This document shows positions 25,296-35,238 of a stretch of DNA of 64,000 nt, in pieces. The stretch's first letter is position 1, and each line of letters opens with the position of its first letter. The notes below the pieces were generated by a model, which was not told where the DNA came from, ran no database searches, and worked only from the letters and a program-made list of their open reading frames with translations. Source of the stretch: Enterobacterales bacterium CwR94. Lineage in GTDB: Bacteria; Pseudomonadota; Gammaproteobacteria; Enterobacterales; Enterobacteriaceae. Location: the NCBI GenBank assembly GCA_002837195.1, contig KZ478064.1, positions 62,001-126,000 on the forward strand. Direction: 5' to 3'. The position numbers were made by a program, and so were the translations under genes.

Positions 25296-27215
25296 TTACA
25301 CGCCGGGTCGGAAGGCGCGCCAGTAACCAATTAACTGGTGATAATTACTCTTCACTTGATCAATAAGCGCGCGATCATCAAGCTCACCTTGCAACCATTG
25401 ACGTGAAGGCTGACCAAAGATGGTGCGCCCCACGGCAAAACCTTTCACCCAGGGGGCGCCTGCGGCATCAGCGAAACCGGCTTTGAGTTTATCTTCTGGA
25501 GCGTCAAGGCCCAGAATCACAATGCCACGGCAGTGCGGATCGTTCTCTTCAATCAGGCGACTAATGGCTTGCCAGCCTGCGGGCGACTGTGGTGGCAGTT
25601 TCCACCAGTCAGGCTGAATCCCCAGGCCGTAGAAATGGCTGACCATCTCCGCATAGTAGCGCTCATCACGGTCGGGATTGCTCTCCGGTAAAATCACTTC
25701 CAGCAGCAATTCATGACCGGATTTGTTGCAGCCGCGCCACACGTCCAACAGCAGTGCGTCCTGCTCCTGGCGTAACGCGGCCTCGTCGTGCGGGTGATAA
25801 AAGACCAGGCATTTCACCACGTGCTCTTGTGGCCAGTCGATCAACTGCGAGCCAATGTTGCCGTGCTCTAAACGCAGTGGGCGTGAGCTGGGCAGTTCGA
25901 TCGGGCGGCCAATCCACCAGCCTTTGCCGGTGATCGCGTTCAGCGCTGGCTGCCCGTAGGTGGTATCAGCCAAAATACCGCTGCGATGACCCAGTTTCGC
26001 TTCTGCGGCGGCTTCTTCCGCGGCTTTCAGCAACAAGGTTTTTAATTGCGGAATACGCGTTTCACTGACGCCTGCTTCTCGCGCCATATCAGCCAGTTGC
26101 TTACGGTGATCAAAAGCGAAGACGCACAGTTCTGGCCATTCACGTTTACGCGTGGTGACGCGGTGTAAATGGTTTAAGCGACCATCTAAATCCGGGCGTT
26201 TCACGGTATCATGGCGGCTGAGGAAATCGTCGAGTTCCTCTTTGGTGGGCATCGCCGGAGCGCAACCGTGGCGCGAAACCACCAGCGCGCCACAGGCGTT
26301 GGCGTATCGGCAGGCTTGCTCCCAACTTTCATCATTTAGCCAGCCGCGCAACAGGCCAGACATAAAGGCATCGCCGGCACCCAGAACGTTTAACACTTCA
26401 ACGCGAACGCCGCTTTGTAACTGGGTGGCGTCCCAACTGTCGGGGATATCACCTTCAAACACTACGCAACCTAATGCCCCGCGCTTGCACACCAGCGTGG
26501 CTTTACTGGCTTTGCGCACGGCTTTGAGGGCCGCTAACGTATCCGTGGTGCCGCCAGCAATATGAAACTCCTCTTCTGTGCCGACGATCAGGTCGAAATA
26601 GTGCAGCACTTCTTGTAATTGTTGCGTCACCGATTGCGAAGCAATAAAACGCGTTTCACCATCACCCAGCGACGTCAGCCCCCATAATACCGGGCGATAA
26701 TCAATGTCCAGCGCGGTGCGTAAGCCGTAGTGGCGAGCATATTCCAGCGCTTTTAAGACCGAGGCGCGCGTATTGGGATGAGATAAATGCGTTCCCGTTA
26801 CGGCAACGGCACGCGACGAAGCAATAAAGTTTTCATCAATATCGTCGGGCGTCAGTCCCATATCCGCGCAATTTTCGCGGTAGAAAATCAGTGGGAAGGT
26901 TTCCTGATCTTTAATACCGAGGATCACCAGCCCCGTGAGGCGTTGCTTATCTGTAATCAGGTAGTCGGTATTGCAGCCGGCACGTTGTAGCTCTTCGCGC
27001 AGGAAGCGGCCCATGTGTTCGTCGCCCACGCGGGCCAGCATCGCAGATTTCAGGCCTTGAATCGCTGTGCCGTACGCGACGTTACCGGAAGAACCGCCTA
27101 AATACTTAGCAAAGGAACTCATGTCTTCCAGACGCGAACCGATTTGTTGGCCATACAAATCAACGGCAATGCGTCCGATACAAATCACATCAAGCCGCTT
27201 TTGTTGTGTACTCAT
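25296..27215 (-). CDS. iolC: Bifunctional 5-dehydro-2-deoxygluconokinase / 5-dehydro-2-deoxyphosphogluconate aldolase
   Basis: A 639-residue fusion. Residues 1 to about 330 are a PfkB-type kinase with the GGSSGNVA substrate loop near 40 and the catalytic GAGDAF near 280. Residues from about 350 form a DUF2090/IolJ-type aldolase domain. Together they phosphorylate 5-dehydro-2-deoxygluconate and cleave it to dihydroxyacetone phosphate and malonate semialdehyde. The fusion is common in proteobacteria and replaces the separate iolJ of Bacillus. It is transcribed alone on the minus strand, divergent from iolD across 542 bases of AT-rich control DNA. Confidence 0.92.
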   Translation of the reverse strand: MSTQQKRLDVICIGRIAVDLYGQQIGSRLEDMSSFAKYLGGSSGNVAYGTAIQGLKSAMLARVGDEHMGRFLREELQRAGCNTDYLITDKQRLTGLVILGIKDQETFPLIFYRENCADMGLTPDDIDENFIASSRAVAVTGTHLSHPNTRASVLKALEYARHYGLRTALDIDYRPVLWGLTSLGDGETRFIASQSVTQQLQEVLHYFDLIVGTEEEFHIAGGTTDTLAALKAVRKASKATLVCKRGALGCVVFEGDIPDSWDATQLQSGVRVEVLNVLGAGDAFMSGLLRGWLNDESWEQACRYANACGALVVSRHGCAPAMPTKEELDDFLSRHDTVKRPDLDGRLNHLHRVTTRKREWPELCVFAFDHRKQLADMAREAGVSETRIPQLKTLLLKAAEEAAAEAKLGHRSGILADTTYGQPALNAITGKGWWIGRPIELPSSRPLRLEHGNIGSQLIDWPQEHVVKCLVFYHPHDEAALRQEQDALLLDVWRGCNKSGHELLLEVILPESNPDRDERYYAEMVSHFYGLGIQPDWWKLPPQSPAGWQAISRLIEENDPHCRGIVILGLDAPEDKLKAGFADAAGAPWVKGFAVGRTIFGQPSRQWLQGELDDRALIDQVKSNYHQLIGYWRAFRPGV

Positions 27216-27490
27216 ACCTGTTTATTCCTTCTGTCGATAAGCAGACTCTGGAGAGGAGTTGACCGGTGACCAGTGCAGGAAAGGGACGCCGGAAGTCAAT
27301 GTGAGAACAGTATGAGGAACAAAAATTCCAAATTCAATATGAAATGAAATTATCACCCCAAAAATGTGAAGTGGATAAAACTCTCTGTTTCGCCCCCTCT
27401 CAACACCCCGTTTCCGCAGCAATCTCCGTTCGCTCTGAACTTGTGAGCCAGTTCTCAATGCGCCACGCCGTTTTATGGCAACTTGCTGTA

Positions 27491-27608
27491 ATGAAATAAA
27501 TTTTCATCTTTCCTGCTTATCTGCCCTTCTGTGTTTCATTTTGGCGTCGATGAAATCGCTGCCAGACCACGTTTCATCATAGAATTTGATCTCACTCGCA
27601 AAATGAAA
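27491..27608. promoter_or_regulatory. TTTCAT/ATGAAA repeats in the iolC-iolD control region, candidate IolR sites
   Basis: ATGAAA-N5-TTTCAT at 27491-27507, TTTCAT-N10-ATGAAA at 27534-27555, and single elements at 27572-27577 and 27603-27608; another ATGAAATGAAAT run lies near 27339-27350 before iolC. The 542-base region 27216-27757 holds no convincing gene; a 78-codon frame at 27222-27458 on the minus strand looks spurious. Confidence 0.55.
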
Positions 27609-27757
27609 TGTTTCTTCTGTAATTGTATTTAGTGAAAAAAATATTTGTTTATAATCGCCTCATGTTTCACTTATCTGCCGTCACTGTTGTATGACGGTCT
27701 GACACTACTAACACCGCCGCGGGGCTCCGGTTGCGCGAGCAGGATAAGGATAAGCTC

Positions 27758-29698
27758 ATGGGCACGATCAGATTAACCACCGCACAGGCGCTGGTCCGTT
27801 TCCTCGATAACCAGTATCTGCTGGTCGACGGTGTGGAAAACAAATTCGTAAAAGGGATTTTTGCGATTTTTGGTCATGGCAATGTGCTGGGCCTGGGCCA
27901 GGCGTTGGAACAAGACAGTGGTGATTTGGTGGTGTATCAGGGGCGCAATGAGCAGGGTATGGCACATGCCGCGATGGGCTACGCAAAACAGAAGCTGCGC
28001 CGTGAAATCATTGCCTGTACCTCTTCTGTTGGGCCGGGTGCCGCAAATATGGTGACTGCGGCGGCCACCGCGACGGCGAACCGTATTCCTTTACTGCTGT
28101 TACCGGGCGATGTATTTGCGACCCGTCAGCCCGATCCGGTTTTGCAACAAATCGAGCAATCGCACGATCTCAGTATCAGTACTAATGATGCGTTCCGTGC
28201 GGTCAGTAAATACTGGGATCGCGTCAGCCGTCCTGAACAGCTTATGAGCGCGCTGATTAACGCTATGCGTGTGCTGACCGATCCGGCCGAAACCGGCGCA
28301 GTGACCCTCTCTCTGCCACAGGATGTGCAGGGTGAAGCCTATGATTATCCTGATTATTTCTTTCAAAAACGCACGCATCGCTTGGATCGCCGTCCCGCCA
28401 CCAATGCGCAGTTGGACGATGCACTCAATCTGATCCTTCGCAAGCGTAAGCCGATTATTGTGTGCGGCGGTGGCGTGAAGTACTCCGAGGCGGGCCAGGC
28501 ATTAAGCCAGTTTGCCGAGCGCCACGGTATTCCGTTTGCTGAAACCCAGGCAGGAAAAGGCACATTGGTGTCTGATCACCCACAGAATGTGGGCGGTGTC
28601 GGTGAAACCGGCTGTCTGGCGGCCAACCTGCTAGCGAAAGAAGCGGATTTAGTGATTGGTATTGGCACACGCTACACCGATTTCACCACCGCTTCTAAAT
28701 GGATTTTCCAGAACCCAGACGTGAGCTTCCTGAATATCAACGTCAGCAATTTTGACGCCTACAAACTTGATGCCGTGCAAGTGGTGGCGGATGCGCGTGA
28801 AGCCCTGCAAGCCTTAGACGTCAAGTTGCAGGCGAAGCAGTATCACACCCATTGGGGTGAACAAATTAGCGTCGCGCAGAGCAAACTGCTGAAAGAAACC
28901 GACCGTGTGTACGCCGCTGCCTATACCGGCAGTGACTTTATTCCGGAAATTGACGACAACATGGATCGCGGCAAGGTGTTTGCTGAGTTTAATAAACTTA
29001 CCGATTCCTTCCTGACGCAGAGCAGCGTGTTAGGCACGCTTAATGAACATCTTCCCCAGGATGCGGTGATTGTTGCGGCAGCGGGCAGCTTGCCCGGTGA
29101 TTTGCAGCGTGTCTGGCGTACCAAAAACTATAACGGCTACCACGTTGAATATGGCTACTCCTGCATGGGCTACGAAGTGAATGCGTCGCTGGGGGTGAAG
29201 CTGGCAGAGCCGCAGCGCGAGGTCTTTACCCTGGTCGGTGATGGATCTTTCCAGATGCTGCATTCTGAACTGGTCACCTCGATCCAGGAAAACGCCAAAA
29301 TTAATGTGGTGTTGCTCGATAACATGACCAACGGCTGTATCAACAACCTGCAAATGGAACACGGTATGGACAGTTTCACGACCGAATTCCGCTTCCGCAA
29401 TCGCGAAACGGGCAAGCTGGATGGTGGATTTGTACCGGTTGATTTCGCTGCCATTGCGCAAGCCTATGGCTGCCAGGTGTGGCGTGTTACCACGCTGGAA
29501 CAGTTGAAAAGTGCGCTGGAAGCGGCGCGTCAGTCGCCTGTTTCAACGCTGATTGATATCAAAGTGCTGCCAAAAACCATGGTACACAAATACTTCAGCT
29601 GGTGGCGCGTCGGTGGCGCGCAAGTCTCTCAATCTCCACGCATTGATGCGGTCGCAGACATGCTCAACGAACACATTGGACAGGCGCGTCAGTACTAA
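27758..29698 (+). CDS. iolD: 3D-(3,5/4)-trihydroxycyclohexane-1,2-dione hydrolase
   Basis: A 646-residue thiamine-diphosphate enzyme of the acetolactate synthase superfamily. [17 protein letters not shown] near the N-terminus holds the conserved active-site Glu, and [15 protein letters not shown] with [14 protein letters not shown] is the ThDP/Mg motif. It opens the inositol ring, giving 5-deoxy-glucuronate. AAGGA seven bases before ATG 27758 sets the start, nine codons into the open frame. It is the first gene of the iolDGHE operon. Confidence 0.95.
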   Translation: MGTIRLTTAQALVRFLDNQYLLVDGVENKFVKGIFAIFGHGNVLGLGQALEQDSGDLVVYQGRNEQGMAHAAMGYAKQKLRREIIACTSSVGPGAANMVTAAATATANRIPLLLLPGDVFATRQPDPVLQQIEQSHDLSISTNDAFRAVSKYWDRVSRPEQLMSALINAMRVLTDPAETGAVTLSLPQDVQGEAYDYPDYFFQKRTHRLDRRPATNAQLDDALNLILRKRKPIIVCGGGVKYSEAGQALSQFAERHGIPFAETQAGKGTLVSDHPQNVGGVGETGCLAANLLAKEADLVIGIGTRYTDFTTASKWIFQNPDVSFLNINVSNFDAYKLDAVQVVADAREALQALDVKLQAKQYHTHWGEQISVAQSKLLKETDRVYAAAYTGSDFIPEIDDNMDRGKVFAEFNKLTDSFLTQSSVLGTLNEHLPQDAVIVAAAGSLPGDLQRVWRTKNYNGYHVEYGYSCMGYEVNASLGVKLAEPQREVFTLVGDGSFQMLHSELVTSIQENAKINVVLLDNMTNGCINNLQMEHGMDSFTTEFRFRNRETGKLDGGFVPVDFAAIAQAYGCQVWRVTTLEQLKSALEAARQSPVSTLIDIKVLPKTMVHKYFSWWRVGGAQVSQSPRIDAVADMLNEHIGQARQY

Positions 29699-29768
29699 GC
29701 GCGGTCTAACGCACGACACCGGGCGGCGCTTGCCGCTCGCAACAACCCTCACTCTTTAAGGTAATGCT

Positions 29769-30782
29769 ATGACCCTGAAACTCGGTGTGATTGGTACAGG
29801 TGCAATTGGTCAGGAACACATTCGTCGCTGCAACAACGTCCTACAGGGCGCCAAAGTCGTGGCTGTTTCCGATATCAATGTCGAAGGGGCAAAAGCGGCG
29901 TTAGATCGCCTGAATATTCAGGCTGAAGTCTATGCTGATGGCCATCAGGTGATCAATTCTCCCCAAGTGGATGCCATCCTGGTCACCTCCTGGGATCCCA
30001 CACACGAAGAATTCACCCTGGCCGCCATTGCTGCGGGTAAACCCGTATTCTGTGAAAAGCCGCTGGCGATGAGTGCAGAAGGTTGTCGTCGGGTGGTGGA
30101 TGCCGAAATGAAACACGGCAAGCGCTTGGTCCAGGTCGGTTTTATGCGCCCTTACGATGCGGGTTACCGTGCCTTGAAAAAAGTTATCACCGATGGCGAT
30201 ATCGGCGAACCGCTGATGCTGCACTGCGCACACCGCAATCCCACGGTTCCTGAGAGCTATACCACGGATATGGCGATCACCAACACGTTGATCCATGAAC
30301 TGGATGTTCTGCGCTGGCTGACGGAAGACGACTACAAATCAGTGCAGGTGGTCTTTCCCCGCACGACCTCAAAATCACACGCGAAGCTGAGAGATCCGCA
30401 GATCGTGCTGTTTGAAACGCAGAAAGGCGTACGTATTGACGTCGAGATTTTTGTGAATTGTGCCTACGGCTATGACATTCAATGTGAAGTTGTGGGTGAG
30501 CAGGGTATCGCAAAACTGCCTGAGCCGGCTTCTGTGCAAATGCGTAAAGACGCGAAACTGGCAAATACCATTCTGGTGGACTGGAAAGATCGCTTTATCG
30601 ACGCGTATGACGTTGAGTTGCAAGCGTTTATCAATGACGTGAAAGCGGGGACGCTGACTGGCCCTTCCGCCTGGGACGGTTTCGCGGCTTCCGTCGCCGC
30701 GGATGCCTGTCTGAAAGCGCAAAACAGCGGTGCGATTGAAGCCGTTGAAATGCCGCCGCGCCCAACGTTCTACAACAAGTAA
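29769..30782 (+). CDS. iolG: Inositol 2-dehydrogenase
   Basis: A 337-residue Gfo/Idh/MocA enzyme. The NAD-binding fingerprint [17 protein letters not shown] is at the N-terminus; [12 protein letters not shown] holds the catalytic Lys near 97; and [15 protein letters not shown] supplies the Asp/His pair. It oxidises myo-inositol to 2-keto-myo-inositol (scyllo-inosose), the first step of the pathway. It is in the iolDGHE operon, 70 bases after iolD, with AAGG just upstream of ATG. Confidence 0.92.
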   Translation: MTLKLGVIGTGAIGQEHIRRCNNVLQGAKVVAVSDINVEGAKAALDRLNIQAEVYADGHQVINSPQVDAILVTSWDPTHEEFTLAAIAAGKPVFCEKPLAMSAEGCRRVVDAEMKHGKRLVQVGFMRPYDAGYRALKKVITDGDIGEPLMLHCAHRNPTVPESYTTDMAITNTLIHELDVLRWLTEDDYKSVQVVFPRTTSKSHAKLRDPQIVLFETQKGVRIDVEIFVNCAYGYDIQCEVVGEQGIAKLPEPASVQMRKDAKLANTILVDWKDRFIDAYDVELQAFINDVKAGTLTGPSAWDGFAASVAADACLKAQNSGAIEAVEMPPRPTFYNK

Positions 30783-30836
30783 TCGCCTTGTGCCCTGCGC
30801 TGGTGGGGCACTCATCCCTTCGGTACGGAGTTTCCT

Positions 30837-31721
30837 ATGAAGATCGCTTTTGACGTTGATGTCATCCGCAATATGGGCATCACGCGCATGGTCAATCAGG
30901 TTGCTGAGTGGGGCTACAAATATATTGAGCAGTCGCCACATCCCCAGATCAACCCGTTTTATAAGCACCCGAAAGCCAGTAAAGAAATCATGACCGAGTA
31001 CAAGAACGCGCTGCGCAGTACCGGTTTAGAAATTTCCTCGTTTATCGTGGTGTATCGTTGGTCTGGCCCTGATGAGCTGCGGCGCCAGGCGGCGGTAAAA
31101 AACTGGAAACGGATGATCGAAATTGCCGTAGAGATGGGCGTGCAGGTCATTAACACCGAACTGTCAGGCAATCCTAACGAGCCCGAAATTTGTGAAGAGG
31201 GTTTCTATCGTTCGATGGAGGAGCTGCTGCCGATCTTCGAACGTGAAGGGATCCGCTGTGAAATCCAGTCTCACCCGTGGGATTTCTGTGAAGAGAGCAA
31301 TGAAACGGCAGATATGGTGAAGTCATTCCGCAGCGAAAACGTGAAGTATCTGTACAGCGTGCCGCACACCTTTTTCTATGACAAAGGCAAAGGTGATGTG
31401 AAACCGATGCTGGAGTATGCCGGCGACGATCTTTCACACGTCTTAATTGCGGACTCGATGAACCATACCAAACACTGCCGCTATATCGTCAACCCGCCAG
31501 GTGTGGATGCCACCATTCACCAGCATGTGGCGCCTGGCGAAGGTGAAGTCGATTTTGACGCACTGTTTAAGACGCTGCGTGAAATGAAATTTGCCGATCG
31601 CACCTTCAAGGTGGGCGGTGAGGCCATTATTGCCTCGGCGCTGTTTGGCTATCCCGAAAAAATGCCTTATCAGGCTGTACAGACTCGCGAGCTGATTGAG
31701 CGCGAATTGCTCGGTAAATAA
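30837..31721 (+). CDS. iolH: IolH-type sugar phosphate isomerase/epimerase
   Basis: A 294-residue TIM-barrel protein matching the IolH group ([70 protein letters not shown]). Putative metal ligands Glu, His and Asp are present in the usual barrel positions. IolH is conserved in inositol operons but its reaction is not firmly established. It lies 54 bases after iolG and 20 bases before iolE in the same operon. Confidence 0.85.
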   Translation: MKIAFDVDVIRNMGITRMVNQVAEWGYKYIEQSPHPQINPFYKHPKASKEIMTEYKNALRSTGLEISSFIVVYRWSGPDELRRQAAVKNWKRMIEIAVEMGVQVINTELSGNPNEPEICEEGFYRSMEELLPIFEREGIRCEIQSHPWDFCEESNETADMVKSFRSENVKYLYSVPHTFFYDKGKGDVKPMLEYAGDDLSHVLIADSMNHTKHCRYIVNPPGVDATIHQHVAPGEGEVDFDALFKTLREMKFADRTFKVGGEAIIASALFGYPEKMPYQAVQTRELIERELLGK

Positions 31722-31741
31722 TCCGCAAAGGTAACGCCGCA

Positions 31742-32638
31742 ATGAACAAAGACAATGTAAAACTGGCAATTGCGCCGATTGGCTGGACCAACGACGATAT
31801 GCCGGAACTGGGCAGTGAAAATACCTTCCAGCAGATCGTCAGTGAAATGGCGCTGGCAGGCTTTACCGGTAGTGAAGTTGGCAACAAATATCCGCGCGAT
31901 CCAGCGGTATTAAAACCGATGCTGGATATTCGCGGCATCCAAATCGTTAATGCCTGGTTTAGTACGTTTTTTGCCAACGGCGAGAAAGCGAAAACCATTG
32001 ATGAATTTATTAATCATCGTGACTTTTTGCACGCCATGGGTGCCAAAGTGATTGGCTGTTCTGAGCAGAGCAAAAGCATTCAGGGCACCACCAAATCCGT
32101 GCTGGATGAGAAACCGCACTTTACCGATGAAGAGTGGCGACTCACGGCTGAAGGTTATAACGAACTCGCGAAACTGGCGGCTGAAAAAGGGATGCAGGTG
32201 TGTTTGCATCACCACATGGGCACCGGTATCCAAACGACGGAAGAGATCGCCCGCTTTATGGCCAGCACCCACGATGATGTGTTCCTGCTGTACGACACAG
32301 GGCATGCGTACTATTCGGAGGGCTCACAAGCGAAGATGCTGGCAATCCTGCAAACCTACTTGCCGCGCATCAATCATGTACACCTGAAAGATGTGCGTGA
32401 TGAAGTGGTAGCGGAAGTGAGAGCCAACAAGCTGAGTTTCCTGGATGGCGTGCGTAAGGGCACTTTTACCGTGCCTGGTGATGGTGTGATCGATTTCGAT
32501 CCGGTCTTTAGGATCCTCGATGAAGCGGGATACAAAGGTTGGATGGTGGTGGAAGCTGAGCAGGATCCGGCGATTGCCAATCCGTTTGAGTATGCGGTGA
32601 AAGCGCGCAACTATATCCGCGAGCACGCGGGGTTATAA
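31742..32638 (+). CDS. iolE: Myo-inosose-2 dehydratase
   Basis: A 298-residue TIM-barrel enzyme, with [20 protein letters not shown] at the N-terminus and the metal-binding segments [27 protein letters not shown] and [10 protein letters not shown]. It removes water from 2-keto-myo-inositol to give the trihydroxycyclohexanedione used by IolD. ATG 31742 has AAGG upstream. It is the last gene of iolDGHE. It is clearly the pathway orthologue, in contrast to the more distant relative at 8486. Confidence 0.93.
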   Translation: MNKDNVKLAIAPIGWTNDDMPELGSENTFQQIVSEMALAGFTGSEVGNKYPRDPAVLKPMLDIRGIQIVNAWFSTFFANGEKAKTIDEFINHRDFLHAMGAKVIGCSEQSKSIQGTTKSVLDEKPHFTDEEWRLTAEGYNELAKLAAEKGMQVCLHHHMGTGIQTTEEIARFMASTHDDVFLLYDTGHAYYSEGSQAKMLAILQTYLPRINHVHLKDVRDEVVAEVRANKLSFLDGVRKGTFTVPGDGVIDFDPVFRILDEAGYKGWMVVEAEQDPAIANPFEYAVKARNYIREHAGL

Positions 32639-32667
32639 GCGCAGCGCAGCAGAAAGCAGAGGCCAAT

Positions 32668-32690
32668 AAGGGGAGCGCATGGCTCCCCTT
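32668..32690. terminator. Hairpin between iolE and the TraF-like gene
   Basis: A perfect 9-base stem AAGGGGAGC/GCTCCCCTT with a five-base loop between converging genes; no long T run on either strand. Confidence 0.6.
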
Positions 32691-32695
32691 GATGA

Positions 32696-33910
32696 TCAGA
32701 AAGCGAAGCTAAATTGCGCAACACCGCCGATATTGCGCATGCGTCCTGCCATGGCGGCAAGATCAAACTGAACGCGATCGGAAGGCGTTAAGCCAAAACC
32801 AGCGGTAAAGGCGCGATGATCGTTACCGCGCATATCCACACGATATCCGGCACGCACCTGTGCCCAGCTTGTGGCGGCCAGTTCAGCACCGACAGCCGCG
32901 TATTGACGCTTATCGACGGTGGCAAAACCGCTGACGGGTGACAGGTCAATATCGGCGGTGAGGGTGACCGGGCCTTGTACCCAGGCGCTGCCAGCCGTTA
33001 CTTGTGGGCGGATCACAAAGGCGTTCTGGCTGCCGTTCACTTCCCGAGATTTAAAACGTTGCTCAATCAGATTCTGACCAGAAAGGGCCAGGGTCCAGTT
33101 CGGCATCAGGTCGGCATAGATACCGGCATCAATGTTGCCGCTGATGGCCTGGCGCTGCCAGTTGCCATCACGCAGATCCGAAGAGTCGTAGTTGTTGATC
33201 GCGACGTTATAGTTCCAGGTTTCAATACGCTGAATTTTTGGTGAGAAGCCAAAGCCCATCTGCACATTGCCGAGAGTAAACGGATGCGCGATAGAGACGC
33301 CGTATTCGGTCACCAGCGCAACCATGCCTTCTGCACGTGAGGTGAGTGCATCCAAATCGCCTTTCGTTGGCGGTGGCAAACGGCCACTTTCAACACCTTC
33401 TAAATACTCTAAATCGCTTTCGCTCACCAGTGCCTGCGCGGTGCCTTTGCCCCAGCTGCTAATAAACAGGGAAATAGGCGTGCTGTCACTGGGGACCGCC
33501 AGTACCATCGACAAACTGACATTCGCGTCTGCCTGATTTCCAGCAATATCACTGACCACATTTTTTAATTCGCCAGCGGCGGTGGCAATATCGGTAGGAT
33601 GCGTGCCCGCAATCGCGTTTTCTAATTTATCCCAACGGGTTTTTACATCATCAAAACGATCAACCAAGTGGCCTGGATCACTGGCCTGTGCACCTAATGA
33701 GGGCGCAATCAGGCTGATATTATTATTGTCCGGCTTAGCCAGCAGCGCGGGGTTAAACAGTGGTGCGGCACCAAAGCGAGAAGAGGCGCTGCCCGTGTGG
33801 CCCATTGCGGCATTGCGCGCGTCAAAACTGGTCGCGCTGGCGGCCACCACAGGGACGTAAGCAACCAGGCCCGATACAATCAGGCTGCGGATAATCAAAG
33901 ACGGTTTCAT
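32696..33910 (-). CDS. TraF-like outer-membrane beta-barrel protein
   Basis: A 404-residue exported protein with a signal peptide (SLIIRSLIVSGLVAYVPVVAASA, cleaved near residue 27) and a C-terminal run of alternating beta-strands ending in Phe (GGVAQFSFAF), the outer-membrane insertion signature. The early DARNAAMGHTGSASS and PLFNPALLA segments match the chromosomal family annotated as conjugal transfer protein TraF (TraF_2), although no conjugation genes are near. A FadL-like porin role is plausible. It is monocistronic and faces the iol operon. Confidence 0.7.
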   Translation of the reverse strand: MKPSLIIRSLIVSGLVAYVPVVAASATSFDARNAAMGHTGSASSRFGAAPLFNPALLAKPDNNNISLIAPSLGAQASDPGHLVDRFDDVKTRWDKLENAIAGTHPTDIATAAGELKNVVSDIAGNQADANVSLSMVLAVPSDSTPISLFISSWGKGTAQALVSESDLEYLEGVESGRLPPPTKGDLDALTSRAEGMVALVTEYGVSIAHPFTLGNVQMGFGFSPKIQRIETWNYNVAINNYDSSDLRDGNWQRQAISGNIDAGIYADLMPNWTLALSGQNLIEQRFKSREVNGSQNAFVIRPQVTAGSAWVQGPVTLTADIDLSPVSGFATVDKRQYAAVGAELAATSWAQVRAGYRVDMRGNDHRAFTAGFGLTPSDRVQFDLAAMAGRMRNIGGVAQFSFAF

Positions 33911-34086
33911 TGCTTTTCCAGAGTCAAAAATAAATAAAATTACGCTGTCTGTTTAACGTGATAGAGAGACAGAATAAGAGTGCGAAAATAGAGGTGAATA
34001 AGTATTAGAATATATTTTCGCCAATAATTTTATCATCAGCGGGCAGCAGACTATATGGGAATAAGCAGACGAGGTTGGTGCTAAAA

Positions 34087-34108
34087 GGGCGAGTAACATG
34101 ACTCGCCC
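34087..34108 (-). terminator. Intrinsic terminator of dcrB
   Basis: Stem GGGCGAGT/ACTCGCCC with a six-base loop, followed on the minus strand by TTTT, ten bases after the dcrB stop. Confidence 0.75.
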
Positions 34109-34117
34109 GGCAGGATC

Positions 34118-34678
34118 TTATTTAATTTGCAGTGACTGAATAATACTTTCGGCATCAGACTGCGCTTGCTGCTGATTATCGGCAGGCAAGGTAATTTGTA
34201 AGGTCAGTAGTTTGCCATCCACCAGACCCAGCACCACAGAAGACCAGGCCGATTGCCCATTTGCGGTCATGACGCTGTCCAGTTGCTGCAACTTCTGCCC
34301 TTTCACCTCAATACTTTTGTTGGTGACCAGTTGCAGATTCGGATCGCGGTTGCGCTGCTGTTGTTCAAGACGTTGCGCCAACACATCCAACGCCTCGTTT
34401 GTGGCGTCACCACTGATCACAATAATTGCACGCTGGCCGGTCTCATCGGCATACACATGCATGTTATTGGCTTGTGTGCCCAGCTTACCACTCTTGTCCG
34501 ACATCCCAGGCGGCAAGGCAAAACTCAGTTTGCCATCCAACAGGGTAACGTTCTGCTGCGCGGAGGGGCTACTGCTCACGCCATTATCATTGGCGGCGGC
34601 ATTATCACTCTTACCGTCGCAGGCGGCTAAACCAGTGACCATCAGTGCGGCAGCAAGATATTTCACAAATTTTTGCAT
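34118..34678 (-). CDS. dcrB: Lipoprotein DcrB
   Basis: A 186-residue protein with a lipoprotein signal (lipobox GLAAC, Cys20), a low-complexity Ser/Ala/Asn linker and a compact alpha/beta domain. Sequence ([15 protein letters not shown]) and position next to yhhQ match E. coli DcrB, a periplasmic lipoprotein needed for phage C1/C6 infection and involved in envelope lipoprotein homeostasis. ATG 34678 is the only good start. In E. coli yhhS follows; here the inositol block intervenes. Confidence 0.88.
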   Translation of the reverse strand: MQKFVKYLAAALMVTGLAACDGKSDNAAANDNGVSSSPSAQQNVTLLDGKLSFALPPGMSDKSGKLGTQANNMHVYADETGQRAIIVISGDATNEALDVLAQRLEQQQRNRDPNLQLVTNKSIEVKGQKLQQLDSVMTANGQSAWSSVVLGLVDGKLLTLQITLPADNQQQAQSDAESIIQSLQIK

Positions 34679-34759
34679 CGGATTCCCTGTTCTGTTTCCG
34701 TCATCACATTCAACGTCTCATACAACCCGAAAGTGCCAGCAAAAGCAACCGCATGACTG

Positions 34760-35194
34760 TCACAGAATTTTTATCAACGTCAGCGTGTTCTCGTGTACGC
34801 AGGGTTGTGAGGCGCAGGCCGTTATTTGATAGTGCTGAGAAATTAACATTAGCAGCATTGCCGTAAAGCGGTTGCGCGTTTTCACCGTGATGGACTGCCA
34901 GCCCTGATCGCGGCACCACTGTTCCTGGTCGAGCAGCAGGCTTTTGGCAATGCCGCGTTGGCGATAGGCGGGCAACACGCCACCTAACCAACTGTAAAAG
35001 TTTTGCGGATTTTCGGCGTATCCCAACTTAAAGCCCGCGTGCTCACCCTCAACCTCCGCAATCCGGCAGAACAGGCGACGTTCTGCAACCCGCGCGGACA
35101 GGTCACGGAGTTGATGACGATCATCAAACTCCGGCAGGCGCTGAATCAGAGCCCATATTTCTTCTAGTGTGGCATCACGAATAACCATCGACAT
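34760..35194 (-). CDS. GNAT-family N-acetyltransferase
   Basis: A 144-residue single-domain GNAT. The acetyl-CoA loop is LGGVLPAYRQRGIAKSLLLDQEQWCRDQGWQ (about 68-98), followed by the usual beta-bulge strand. The substrate is unknown. It lies downstream of yhhQ on the same strand, 44 bases apart, between yhhQ and dcrB, an insertion relative to E. coli. AGGAGG six bases before ATG 35194 is a perfect ribosome binding site, half of which is paired in a hairpin (35196-35218). Confidence 0.75.
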   Translation of the reverse strand: MSMVIRDATLEEIWALIQRLPEFDDRHQLRDLSARVAERRLFCRIAEVEGEHAGFKLGYAENPQNFYSWLGGVLPAYRQRGIAKSLLLDQEQWCRDQGWQSITVKTRNRFTAMLLMLISQHYQITACASQPCVHENTLTLIKIL

Positions 35195-35195
35195 A

Positions 35196-35218
35196 AGCGA
35201 CCTCCTGTTCAGGTCGCT
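35196..35218 (-). promoter_or_regulatory. Hairpin that covers the ribosome binding site of the GNAT gene
   Basis: Perfect 8-base arms AGCGACCT/AGGTCGCT with a 7-base loop lie directly before ATG 35194 on the minus strand. The Shine-Dalgarno AGGAGG (complement of 35201-35206) is half in the stem. It may damp translation or end yhhQ transcripts. Confidence 0.5.
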
Positions 35219-35238
35219 CAGTATAGCGGGCGTCAGGC

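Noticed and set aside
27222-27458. 78-codon frame between iolC and iolD
   Set aside because: No ribosome binding site, odd composition, and it covers candidate regulatory sequence; not credible as a gene.
18066-34117. Accessory block as prophage or integrative element
   Set aside because: No integrase, transposase, phage gene, tRNA gene or flanking direct repeat was seen; gene content is metabolic.
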